Positions 32,056 through 41,820 of a stretch of 64,000 nt of DNA are shown piece by piece. This stretch comes from Streptomyces chumphonensis (GTDB taxonomy: Bacteria; Actinomycetota; Actinomycetes; Streptomycetales; Streptomycetaceae). The notes beneath the pieces were generated by a model. That model worked only from the letters and a program-made list of their open reading frames with translations. It did no database searches and had not been told where the DNA came from. A program made the position numbers and the translations under genes. The first letter of the stretch is position 1. Every line of letters begins with the position of its first letter. The stretch is taken from NCBI RefSeq assembly GCF_014779715.1, contig NZ_JACXYU010000001.1, forward strand, positions 186,001 through 250,000. The letters run 5' to 3'.

Positions 32056-33903
32056 TCAGCGGCCTCCCAGGCGGGCGCGGGCGGCGGCGAGCGCCCCGAG
32101 CACCTGGGGCAGGATCGCGCTCCCGGGCGGTACGTGGGGTGGTTCGTACGTCCAGACCTGACGGACCCACGGGTCGGCGATGTGGTCGTCGGGAACGGGG
32201 GTGATCCGCAGCAGGGACCGCCACAGCGGGTCCAGCAGCGGACCGTACGCGGCGGCGTCCTCGCGGTCCGCGACCATCAGCAGGTGCACGCCGACGGACG
32301 GGCCCTCGTCGGCCAGATACCGCAACCGGGTCACGGCGCGGTCGTCGAAACCGTGCGGGAAGTCGTGGACGACGAGGAGCTGTTCGCTCGTGTCCAGGCC
32401 GGGCGGCAGCGCGTCGGCGGCCCCGCTGCGGACGGCCATCTGCACGAGGTCCACCCGCTCGGTCAGCCGTTCCAGGACGGCCGCCACCCCGGCGGCGCCC
32501 CGGGCGGGCGGCTCCGCCAGCACGCCCGAGTCCACCAGCGGGCGCAGCGTGTGCGCGGCCGAGCCCGCCGGGTCGATCACCCGCACGGTGAAGCGGCCCG
32601 GCGGGTGCACGGCGAGGAGCCGTCCGGCGACGGCCGTCGCCAGCAGCCCGGCCTCGCGGCGCAGCTCACCGCCGTCCAGGACGGTGGTGGCCGGCCCGTC
32701 GCCACGGCCCGCGTCGATCCACAGGCCCCGCTCCAGCGGTAGCCGGACCAGCATCGGGATGCGCAGGCCGATGCGCTCCGGCAGGCTCAGATCGCCCAAC
32801 CGCAGGGCCAGGGGCGCCTGCTCGGGAACGCGGTAGCCGTGCCAGACCGGGTTGTCCCACCGGGCGAACGCCGGTGGGAGCGCCGGTTCCACCACGGCGG
32901 CCTCGGCCGTCAGCTGGTCCAGGTCCCGGTCGAGGGCGGCGCGGGCGCGGGCGATCAGCTCGCCCTGCCGGGAGCGGGCCCGCTCCCGTGCCCGGTCGGC
33001 GGCCGGACCGGTGCGGGTGCGCGGGTCGGCGAGCACCCCGTCGATCTCCCGCTCCAGCCGGTCGTCGGCGAAGGAGACGGCGCCGCGGTAGGCCGCGACC
33101 GCGCGGGCCAAGTCCTCGAACATGCCCCAGACCTGGTTGTGCAGCCGCTCCTCCATGGACCAGCCCGAGGCGTCGCCCGCGACGGGCGGGGGCGGCGCGG
33201 CGGGCTCGCCGGAGGACGGCCGGGGCTCGGGCCGGGCCGGACGGCCGGGGTGGGTGACGTCCACGGCAGGACCCACCCTCCCGGCGCGGCCCGGGTGCCG
33301 GTAGTCGACGCGACCGGGTTGCGGGGCGGGCTCCTCCTGCGGCGGCGGCGCGCTCTCCCGCGTCCCCGCCGCCGAGGAGGCCAGGACCCGACGGGCGAGC
33401 GTCGCCGCGTCGGGAAGGCCGTGGTCGGCGCAGAGCGCCGCCAGCCCTCCCGCGTACCCCTGCCCCACGGCACGCACCTTCCACGCGCCGGCCCTGCGGT
33501 AGAACTCGACGGCCGTGACCGCGCTCTCGGCGGCGAGCCCGCCGAGGGTGTGGGCCAGCCGAGCGGCACCGGCCGCTTCGCCGACGACCACGCGCGGTGC
33601 ACCCGCCGCCGCGAAGGAGGCGGGCCCGGCGGACGGGAGTGCCAGCCAGACCCGGACCGTGCGGGCCCCCTCGGGCAGCCGGGCGAGATCGACGCGCAGG
33701 TCGTGCGCGGGGGCGGGACGCCCGGGGGCGAGGAGCCCGGGAAGACTCAGGGCGTCGCCGTGGACGAGCCAGCCCTCGCGGCCGCGTCCGTCCGCGTCGG
33801 CCAGGGTCATCCCGGCGAGGACGGGGAGCGCGGCCTCGACGCGGACCGTCAGGTCCGTGCCCGGCAGCGCGTGGTTCTGTCCGCGCACCAGCTCGGCCGT
33901 CAT
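32056..33903 (-). CDS. TerD-domain protein fused to a degenerate FtsK/HerA-like domain
   Basis: A 615-residue protein. Residues 1 to about 175 form a TerD/CABP domain (ELVRGQNHALP, VRVWLALPS, VEFYRRAGAWKVRAVGQGY). A Pro/Gly-rich linker and a coiled-coil-like charged helix (RLEREIDGVLADPRTRT) follow. The second half, from about residue 330, resembles FtsK/HerA ATPases: VRVIDPAGS is Walker-B-like, and LLVVHDFPHGFDD followed by VGVHLLMVADR matches their late strand pattern. No GxxxxGK[ST] P-loop is present, so ATPase activity is unlikely. ATG 33903 has GGGGGAG upstream. It lies 30 nt after terD in the same direction and probably works with it. Confidence 0.72.
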   Translation of the reverse strand: MTAELVRGQNHALPGTDLTVRVEAALPVLAGMTLADADGRGREGWLVHGDALSLPGLLAPGRPAPAHDLRVDLARLPEGARTVRVWLALPSAGPASFAAAGAPRVVVGEAAGAARLAHTLGGLAAESAVTAVEFYRRAGAWKVRAVGQGYAGGLAALCADHGLPDAATLARRVLASSAAGTRESAPPPQEEPAPQPGRVDYRHPGRAGRVGPAVDVTHPGRPARPEPRPSSGEPAAPPPPVAGDASGWSMEERLHNQVWGMFEDLARAVAAYRGAVSFADDRLEREIDGVLADPRTRTGPAADRARERARSRQGELIARARAALDRDLDQLTAEAAVVEPALPPAFARWDNPVWHGYRVPEQAPLALRLGDLSLPERIGLRIPMLVRLPLERGLWIDAGRGDGPATTVLDGGELRREAGLLATAVAGRLLAVHPPGRFTVRVIDPAGSAAHTLRPLVDSGVLAEPPARGAAGVAAVLERLTERVDLVQMAVRSGAADALPPGLDTSEQLLVVHDFPHGFDDRAVTRLRYLADEGPSVGVHLLMVADREDAAAYGPLLDPLWRSLLRITPVPDDHIADPWVRQVWTYEPPHVPPGSAILPQVLGALAAARARLGGR

Positions 33904-33933
33904 CGACCGCTCCCCCTCGTCCACGTCCGGCCC

Positions 33934-34512
33934 CTACAGGTGCTGCGCTATGGCGGGCATCAGGTCCTGGAAGGTGCGGCCTTCGGCGGGGGCGCCGATG
34001 GCGGTCATGGACCAGCCGCCTCCCTGCCGGTGCACCTTCGCCATGATCTGCGCGGTGTAGGAGCCGCCACCGGTCAGGGTGTAGCGGGCCAGCTCGGTGG
34101 CGGTGTTCTCGTCCAGCAGGCGGCAGAAGGCGTTCTCGACCTCGGCGAACGTCTGGCCCGTGAAGGAGTTGACGGTGAAGACGATCTGGTCGATGTGGAC
34201 CGGAACCCGCTGGAGGTCCACCAGGATCGCCTCGTCGTCCCCGCCCTGCCCCGCGCCGCCGACGAGGTTGTCGCCGGTGTGGGTCACCGAGCCGTCGTCG
34301 CTGCGCAGGTGCTGGAAGAAGACCACGTCCACGGGCTGCCCCTCGGCGAACAGCACCGCCGAGGCGTCGAGGTCGATCTCCTTGCTGCGCCGGCCGAAGA
34401 GGCCGCGCCGCGCCGCGGCCTGCCAGCCCAGGCCCATGCGCACCGCGGACAGGGTGCCCCCCGCGGCCTTCTCCAGGCTGATCGCCTGCCCCTTCGACAG
34501 ATTGACCGTCAC
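33934..34512 (-). CDS. terD: TerD family protein
   Basis: A 192-residue single TerD domain starting VNLSKGQAISLEKAAGG with the family Ca-binding loops (EIDLDASAVLF, DDGSVTHTGDN, GDDEAILVDLQRVP). TerD proteins bind calcium and associate with membranes in tellurite/stress-response complexes together with TerC. The start is GTG, with a GGAGAGGA site 6-10 nt upstream. The stop is 30 nt before the TerD/FtsK-like fusion, so the two form an operon next to terC. Confidence 0.93.
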   Translation of the reverse strand: MTVNLSKGQAISLEKAAGGTLSAVRMGLGWQAAARRGLFGRRSKEIDLDASAVLFAEGQPVDVVFFQHLRSDDGSVTHTGDNLVGGAGQGGDDEAILVDLQRVPVHIDQIVFTVNSFTGQTFAEVENAFCRLLDENTATELARYTLTGGGSYTAQIMAKVHRQGGGWSMTAIGAPAEGRTFQDLMPAIAQHL

Positions 34513-34688
34513 GTCTCGTCCTCTCCGGTGGTGTACGGCGCCGCGAACGCGGAGGCCGCTTCGAACCCTACGCAGTGCTCCGCGCGGCGTGCACGGGGAT
34601 ACCCGCGGTTTGTGGCGGTCCTGCGACAGTCCGGCCACGCCCGGGCCCGTCGGCGCCGCCCCCCGGGCCCGTGCTGGTCAGGCACGCG

Positions 34689-36833
<2,145 letters not shown>

Positions 36834-36840
36834 GCTCACC

Positions 36841-36863
36841 ACCGTACGGCGCGGCACCGACAA
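36841..36863 (-). promoter_or_regulatory. Exact RecA-NDp (PafBC-type) DNA-damage promoter of uvrB
   Basis: Reading leftward: TTGTCGGTG (36855-36863), 8 nt, TACGGT (36841-36846), then 7 nt to ATG. This is a full match to the described LexA-independent damage promoter TTGTCRGTG-N8-TANNNT of mycobacteria and relatives, which the PafBC regulator activates. Transcription should start at or beside the start codon. Confidence 0.8.
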
Positions 36864-37036
36864 CGTTCAGCTCGTCGTCATCAGGCACCCGTTTGGCGCC
36901 CATGCCGAGGCCGCCCGCACTGGAAAGGGTTCTTCACGGCCGCGTTGCCGACGCAGCGCGACGGAACGTCGACACAACGCGACACCGCTCGTTGACCAGA
37001 GCGGTGCCGCCGCTGTCCCTCACGTGAGGAGCCCCT

Positions 37037-37990
37037 GTGTCCCTTCGCCCCACCGCCCTGCTCGGCCCGCTGCTGGGTGCCTTCGCCCTCGTGCTCACCG
37101 CCGCCCCGGCCCCGGCCCGGCCCGCGCCCCTGGCGGATCCGGTCCCCCCCTCCCCGGCCGCCCACGCGGCCGGGCACCCCGCCGCCGTGCGGGACGTGGT
37201 GGCGATCGCGCACCGCGGCGCCTCCGCCTACAGCCCCGAGAACACCCTCGCCGCCGTCGACGCGGCACGTGACCTGGGCATCATCTGGGTCGAGAACGAC
37301 GTCCAGCGCACCAGGGACGGCGAACTCGTCGTGCTGCACGACCCGACGCTGAGCCGGACGACGAACGTCGAGGAGGTCTTCCCCGACCGCGCACCGTGGA
37401 ACGTCGCGGACTTCACGGCCGCCGAGATCGCGCGGCTGGACGCCGGCAGCTGGTTCGGCCCGCGGTACGCGGGCGAGCGGGTGCCGACGCTCGCGCAGTT
37501 CCTGGACCGGATCTCCGACCACCACCAGAAGCTGCTGCTGGAGATCAAGAAGCCCGAGCTGTATCCCGGGATCGAGCAGGACATCCTCGACACGCTGCGC
37601 GAGGAGGGGTGGCTGGACGCCTACCACGTGCGCCGCCAGCTGATCGTCCAGTCCTTCAGCGCCGACGCCCTGCGCCGGGTGCACGCGCTCAAGCCCGCCG
37701 TCAAGACGGGCTTCCTCGGCACACCGGACCCCGACGAGCTGTCCGCGTACGCGCGGTTCGCCGACCAGATCAACCCCCGCTACACCACCGTGACGTCCGA
37801 GTACGTCGACGCGGTGCGGGCCGTGCGGGGCCCGCACGGACGTCGGCTGGAGATGTTCACCTGGACCGTCGACGACGGCCCCACGGCGGCGCGGATGGCG
37901 GACCTGGGCGTCGACGGCGTCATCAGCAACCGTCCGGACGTCGTCCGCGACGCGGTCAGTGCGGGGGACGGAGCCGGCGACTGGCGCTGA
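37037..37990 (+). CDS. glpQ: Secreted glycerophosphodiester phosphodiesterase
   Basis: A 317-residue enzyme with an N-terminal signal peptide (about 30 residues, Ala/Pro-rich, followed by a linker). The catalytic domain has IAHRGASAYSPENT with the catalytic His-Arg and Glu, then ENDVQRTRDGELVVLHD with metal-binding Glu/Asp and the second His, and LEIKK later. It releases glycerol 3-phosphate from glycerophosphodiesters or wall teichoic acids outside the cell. The start is GTG with GAGGAG. Position next to uvrB matches, from memory, S. coelicolor glpQ2. No clear PHO box was seen. A 12-bp palindrome overlaps the ribosome-binding site. Confidence 0.88.
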   Translation: MSLRPTALLGPLLGAFALVLTAAPAPARPAPLADPVPPSPAAHAAGHPAAVRDVVAIAHRGASAYSPENTLAAVDAARDLGIIWVENDVQRTRDGELVVLHDPTLSRTTNVEEVFPDRAPWNVADFTAAEIARLDAGSWFGPRYAGERVPTLAQFLDRISDHHQKLLLEIKKPELYPGIEQDILDTLREEGWLDAYHVRRQLIVQSFSADALRRVHALKPAVKTGFLGTPDPDELSAYARFADQINPRYTTVTSEYVDAVRAVRGPHGRRLEMFTWTVDDGPTAARMADLGVDGVISNRPDVVRDAVSAGDGAGDWR

Positions 37991-37994
37991 CGCG

Positions 37995-38017
37995 CTGTCG
38001 GCGGGGCCCCGTAGGCT
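37995..38017 (+). promoter_or_regulatory. RecA-NDp/PafBC-like promoter of ogt
   Basis: CTGTCGGCG (37995-38003), 8 nt, TAGGCT (38012-38017), then 7 nt to the ATG. Seven of nine upstream positions and the whole -10 and spacer fit TTGTCRGTG-N8-TANNNT. It lies just after the stop of the preceding gene. Confidence 0.55.
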
Positions 38018-38024
38018 CGCCCCC

Positions 38025-38570
38025 ATGACCGCCACGTACGCGCAGCCGGCCTGGACGGTGGTGCCGGCGCCCGTCGGCCCGCTGCTGCTCCTCGCCACGG
38101 ACACCGGGCTGGCGGCCGTCGGCTTCCACGCCGAGGGGCCGGCGGTGCCGCGCGCCCTGGACCGGTTCGCCGGGCCGCTGGGCACCGAGCCCGTCGAGCG
38201 GGCCGGGCACCCGGTGCTGCGCCGGGCCGCGCGGGAGCTCGACGGATACTTCGCCGGCCGGCTGCGCACCTTCGGGGTGCCGCTGGACTGGTCGCTGACC
38301 GGGGGGTTCACCGCGCGGGTGCTGCACGCCCTGGCCGCCACCGTGCCGTACGGCGCGGTGGCCACCTACCAGGACCTGGCCGACGCCGTCGGGGAACCCG
38401 GGGCCGCCCGGGCGGTCGGCGCGGCCATGGGCGCCAACCCGCTGCCCGTCGTCGTGCCCTGCCACCGCGTCGTCGCCTCGGGAGGCGGCATCGGCGGGTT
38501 CGGCGGCGGCCTGGAGGCCAAGCGCACCCTGCTCGCGCTGGAGGGCGTGCTTCCCGCTCCGCTGTTCTGA
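38025..38570 (+). CDS. ogt: Methylated-DNA--protein-cysteine methyltransferase
   Basis: This 181-residue DNA repair protein removes alkyl groups from O6-methylguanine in a suicide reaction. The acceptor is Cys146 in PCHRV (145-149), preceded by the DNA-binding helix (TVPYGAVATYQDLADAVG) and followed by the GGFGGGLEAKRTLLALEG tail. ATG 38025 fits the family and a leaderless promoter. A frame extending upstream overlaps the GDPD gene and is not used. Its damage-type promoter matches its repair role. Confidence 0.95.
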   Translation: MTATYAQPAWTVVPAPVGPLLLLATDTGLAAVGFHAEGPAVPRALDRFAGPLGTEPVERAGHPVLRRAARELDGYFAGRLRTFGVPLDWSLTGGFTARVLHALAATVPYGAVATYQDLADAVGEPGAARAVGAAMGANPLPVVVPCHRVVASGGGIGGFGGGLEAKRTLLALEGVLPAPLF

Positions 38571-38600
38571 GTGCGGGGGCCTGCTGACACACTGCCGAGT

Positions 38601-39965
38601 GTGAACCCGCCGCACGAGCCCGGCGACGCCACGGCGTCCCCCGGCGCCCCGCCCGCGATATCCCCGACCGCCCCCGTCCTCGCCAAGGCCACGCCCGACC
38701 CCGCCGCGCCCGCCGTGCCGGACGCCGCCCGGCTCGCGGAGATCCGGCGGCGGATCACGCTGGTGCTCGTCGTCAGCCAGGTCCTCGGCGGCCTCGGCGT
38801 GGCGACGGGCATCGCGCTGGCCGCCGTGCTGGCCGAGGAGATCAGCGGCTCCGAGGCGCTCTCCGGGCTGGCCCTGACGTCCTCGGTGATCGGCACCGGG
38901 CTGCTCTCGCTGCCGTTCGCCGCGCTGATGGCGCGGCGCGGACGGCGTCCGGGGCTCACCCTCGCCTACCTCGTGGCGGCGGCCGGCGGCGCGCTGGTGG
39001 TGGCCGCGTCCGTCATCGGGAGCTTCCCCCTGCTGCTCGTCGGCATGGCGGTCTTCGGCGCGGGGTCGTCCGCCAACCTCCAGGCCCGGTTCGCCGCCGC
39101 CGACCTGGCCGCGCCCGAGCGGCGCGCCCGCACCATCTCCCTCGTGGTGTGGGCCACCACGCTCGGAGCCGTCGCGGGACCGAACCTGGCGGGCCCGGCC
39201 GGACGCAGCCTGTCCGGATTCGGTGTGCCCGATGCGGCCGGGCCGTTCCTGTGGGGTGCGGTCATCTTCCTCGTCGCGGGGGTCCTCGTCTGGATCCTGC
39301 TGCGGCCCGACCCGCTGCTGACGGCCCGTGCGCTGGCGGCCTCCTCGGCGGACGGCGGCGGGACCGAGGAGCGTTCCCTGCGCGCGGGCCGGGCGGCCGT
39401 GTTCGCCTCGCCACGGGCCCGGCTGGCCCTGGTCGCCGTCGCCGGCTCGCACACGGTGATGGTGTCGGTGATGGTGATGACGCCCGTCGACCTGAGCCAC
39501 CACGGCGCCGACCTGGAGCTGATCGGTCTCGTCATCAGCGGGCACATCGCGGGCATGTACGCCTTCTCCCCGGTGATGGGCTGGCTGGCGGACCGCCTCG
39601 GACGGGTCGCCGTCATCGGCCTGGCCGTGGGCCTGCTGGCCTGTGCGACGGTCCTGGCGGGGACCTCCGACGGGGATCACGCCCGCAGCGCGGCCGGTCT
39701 CTTCCTGCTGGGGCTCGGCTGGTCCGCCGGCCTGGTGGCCGGTTCCGCCCTGCTCACCGACTCGGTGCCGCAGAGCGCCCGGGCCGCCGCGCAGGGCCTG
39801 TCGGACCTGACGATGAACGCGGCGGCCGGGGTCGGCGGCGCGCTGGCGGGGCTCGTCGTCGCGCAGGCCGGGTACGGCTGGCTGAACGCCCTGGCCGCCA
39901 CGCTGCTGCTGCCGGTGGCGGCCCTGGCGCTGCTGGGCCGCGCCGGGCGCGCGTCCGACGGCTGA
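38601..39965 (+). CDS. MFS transporter
   Basis: A 454-residue membrane protein with a 50-residue Pro/Ala-rich cytosolic N terminus and about 12 helices. The motif-A-like loop LMARRGRRPGL lies between the second and third helices. The middle cytosolic loop is long and charged (SADGGGTEERSLRAGR). GTG 38601 follows a CACACT -10-like element by 7 nt, suggesting leaderless expression. The frame is open back to 38571 but has no other good start. It is 30 nt after ogt. The substrate is unknown. Confidence 0.85.
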   Translation: MNPPHEPGDATASPGAPPAISPTAPVLAKATPDPAAPAVPDAARLAEIRRRITLVLVVSQVLGGLGVATGIALAAVLAEEISGSEALSGLALTSSVIGTGLLSLPFAALMARRGRRPGLTLAYLVAAAGGALVVAASVIGSFPLLLVGMAVFGAGSSANLQARFAAADLAAPERRARTISLVVWATTLGAVAGPNLAGPAGRSLSGFGVPDAAGPFLWGAVIFLVAGVLVWILLRPDPLLTARALAASSADGGGTEERSLRAGRAAVFASPRARLALVAVAGSHTVMVSVMVMTPVDLSHHGADLELIGLVISGHIAGMYAFSPVMGWLADRLGRVAVIGLAVGLLACATVLAGTSDGDHARSAAGLFLLGLGWSAGLVAGSALLTDSVPQSARAAAQGLSDLTMNAAAGVGGALAGLVVAQAGYGWLNALAATLLLPVAALALLGRAGRASDG

Positions 39966-40032
39966 GCCCCGGGCGCCGCGTCCGGTCCCGGAGATCCGGC
40001 ACGGCGCCGCGTCCGCTCGGCGGCGCTTCTCC

Positions 40033-40797
40033 TCAGCAGGGGTGGAGGCGGAACCCGACGCCCCGGCGGCCGCCGTTGCGCTCGGCGATACCGTCCATCA
40101 CGCCGGTGATGAAGGTGCGGGCGTAGGTCTCGGGGTCCTCGTCGCTGAGTGCGGTGAGGTAGGCCCGGTGCTCGGCGAGGGAGGCGACGGCCCGGTCGAC
40201 GTCCCGTTCCCCGACCTCCTGCACGTGGGTGGTCCCGGTGGGCGCGGTGACGGCCACCCAGCGCACGCCGTCCCACCGCTGGAGGGCTCCGTCGGCCAGC
40301 TGTTCGGGGAAGATCCAGCGGTTCCCGGCGTCCGCGACGGCGTCGAGGGTGGCCCGGCCGACGGCCTTGTGGTCGGGGGTGTTCCAGTACCCGCCGGGCC
40401 AGGTCTCGTCGAAGCTGAGGGTGACGACCAGTTCGGGCCGGTGGCGCCGGATCGCGGCGGCCAGGTCGCGGCGCAGGTCGACGCCGTACTCGATGACGCC
40501 GTCGCGGTGGGCGAGGAAGTCCACGTCCCGCACCCCGACGACGGCGGCGCTGGCCCGCTGCTCGGCCTCCCGGACGGGCGCGGCCTCGGCGGGCGACAGG
40601 GTGTCGATCCCGGCCTCGCCGCGTGTCACCAGCAGGTAGGTGACCTCCTTGCCGGCGTCCGTCCAGTGCGCGACGGCGGCGGCGGCCCCGTACTCCAGGT
40701 CGTCCGGATGGGCCACGACGGCCAGGGCCCGTTGCCAGTCCTCGGGCATCTGTGCCAGTTCTTCCGCCACGCGGGCCTCCCGTCGGTCGTTACGCAT
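40033..40797 (-). CDS. PIG-L family deacetylase
   Basis: A 254-residue LmbE/PIG-L fold enzyme with the metal site VAHPDDLEYG (His-Pro-Asp-Asp) and the later NTPDHKAVG His. The family includes GlcNAc-inositol deacetylase MshB and mycothiol conjugate amidase Mca. This protein is shorter, so a general N-acetyl sugar or amide deacetylase is the safer call. VTLSFDETWPGGYWNTPDH is similar to several actinobacterial homologues. It converges with the MFS gene and is divergent from a methyltransferase. Confidence 0.85.
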   Translation of the reverse strand: MRNDRREARVAEELAQMPEDWQRALAVVAHPDDLEYGAAAAVAHWTDAGKEVTYLLVTRGEAGIDTLSPAEAAPVREAEQRASAAVVGVRDVDFLAHRDGVIEYGVDLRRDLAAAIRRHRPELVVTLSFDETWPGGYWNTPDHKAVGRATLDAVADAGNRWIFPEQLADGALQRWDGVRWVAVTAPTGTTHVQEVGERDVDRAVASLAEHRAYLTALSDEDPETYARTFITGVMDGIAERNGGRRGVGFRLHPC

Positions 40798-40835
40798 CCC
40801 GACCGATCCTCACACAGCCCATGCCGCGGAGGGCC

Positions 40836-40871
40836 CCTTTCACCGGTTCGCCCCCGCGCACCGGTGAAAGG
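40836..40871 (+). promoter_or_regulatory. 12-bp inverted repeat covering a ribosome-binding site
   Basis: Perfect arms at 40836-40847 (CCTTTCACCGGT) and 40860-40871 with a 12-nt spacer. The right arm contains AAAGG, the only candidate ribosome-binding site for the gene starting at 40880. It could be a translational hairpin or an operator in the divergent promoter region. Confidence 0.55.
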
Positions 40872-40879
40872 CGCTTCCC

Positions 40880-41656
40880 GTGTCCCGACGGCTGCACACC
40901 GACCGTTCCTCCCTGGCCCACCGGCTCCGGTACGCCCTGCGGCATCCGACGCGGGTGCCTCCCTACCTGCGGCGGTTCGTCCGCGACCTGCGTCTGCGGC
41001 GGATGACGGGCGGCGACCACGTGGCCTACTACCGGGCGGTGATGAAGGACGACACCGCCCGCAACCCCGAGTCGGCGGTCGGCAGCGCCACGCACGAGCG
41101 GTGGCTCGCCCTGGGCGAGATGCAGTTCGACTACCTGGTGCGGCACGGCCTGAGCCCCGAGGACCGGATGCTGGAGATCGGTTGCGGGAACCTGCGGGCG
41201 GGTCGGCTGTTCATCGCCTACCTGGATCCCGCGCACTACCACGGCACGGACATCTCGCCGGAGATCCTCCTGTCGGCGCGGGAGACGCTCGTGCGGCACG
41301 GGCTGCAGGCCAAACTGCCGTACCTGACGCTGGTCGACGACCTGCGGCTGGCGCACCTGCCGGACGGGCACTTCACCGTCGTGCACGCGCACAGCGTCTT
41401 CTCGCACTCGCCCGTGCAGGTGATCGACGAGTGCCTGCGACACGTGGGCCGCGTCCTCGCGCCCGGCGGGTTCTTCGACTTCACCTACAACCGGACGCTC
41501 GGCGCCGAGCACCAGGTCCTGCGGGAGGACTTCTACTACCGCACCGAGACGCTCGTGCGGCTCGCGGAGTCGCACGGGCTGACGGCCCGCCCGATGGACG
41601 ACTGGGAGGAGCTGCCCCACCGGCAGTCGAGGATCCGGGTCACGCACCGGGGGTGA
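40880..41656 (+). CDS. SAM-dependent class I methyltransferase
   Basis: A 258-residue cytosolic protein. After a basic N-terminal region comes a Rossmann methyltransferase domain: MLEIGCGNLRAGR is motif I, YHGTDIS is the acidic end of strand 2, and VVHAHSVFSHSPV and VLAPGGFFDFTYN are later motifs. The substrate is not evident. The GTG start is preceded by AAAGG within an inverted repeat. No pathway partner is adjacent. Confidence 0.85.
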   Translation: MSRRLHTDRSSLAHRLRYALRHPTRVPPYLRRFVRDLRLRRMTGGDHVAYYRAVMKDDTARNPESAVGSATHERWLALGEMQFDYLVRHGLSPEDRMLEIGCGNLRAGRLFIAYLDPAHYHGTDISPEILLSARETLVRHGLQAKLPYLTLVDDLRLAHLPDGHFTVVHAHSVFSHSPVQVIDECLRHVGRVLAPGGFFDFTYNRTLGAEHQVLREDFYYRTETLVRLAESHGLTARPMDDWEELPHRQSRIRVTHRG

Positions 41657-41710
41657 CGCCCGTCCGGCCGGTGGCCGAGAGCCCGGACCGGGCCTGAACG
41701 AGTGGTTCCG

Positions 41711-41746
41711 CGCCGCCATCCCGGCGACCCACCGGGGGTGGCGGCG
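41711..41746 (+). terminator. Terminator after the methyltransferase
   Basis: Arms CGCCGCCA (41711-41718) and TGGCGGCG (41739-41746), with further partial pairing inside, 55 nt after the stop codon. Confidence 0.55.
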
Positions 41747-41769
41747 TTCGGACACGCCACGCCGTGTCA

Positions 41770-41801
41770 ATGAGTGTGATTGTCGTACTAATCATACTCA
41801 T
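41770..41801. promoter_or_regulatory. AT-rich operator palindrome upstream of the CapA gene
   Basis: Half sites ATGAGTGTGATT (41770-41781) and AATCATACTCAT (41790-41801), eleven of twelve bases symmetric around an 8-nt centre. It is markedly AT-rich for this genome and lies 19 nt before the start codon, over the expected promoter. It looks like the binding site of an unlinked dimeric regulator. Confidence 0.65.
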
Positions 41802-41820
41802 ATGACTACGGAGCGGTACC

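Noticed and set aside
36900-37010. PHO box upstream of the secreted GDPD gene
   Set aside because: A GGTTCTTCACG stretch is visible but a direct repeat of GTTCACC-type units with 11-nt period is not.
39966-40032. Repeated GGCGCCGCGTCCG stretch between MFS and PIG-L genes as an attachment site
   Set aside because: It is a short GC-rich direct repeat in a 67-nt convergent gap with no integrase, tRNA or mobile gene nearby.
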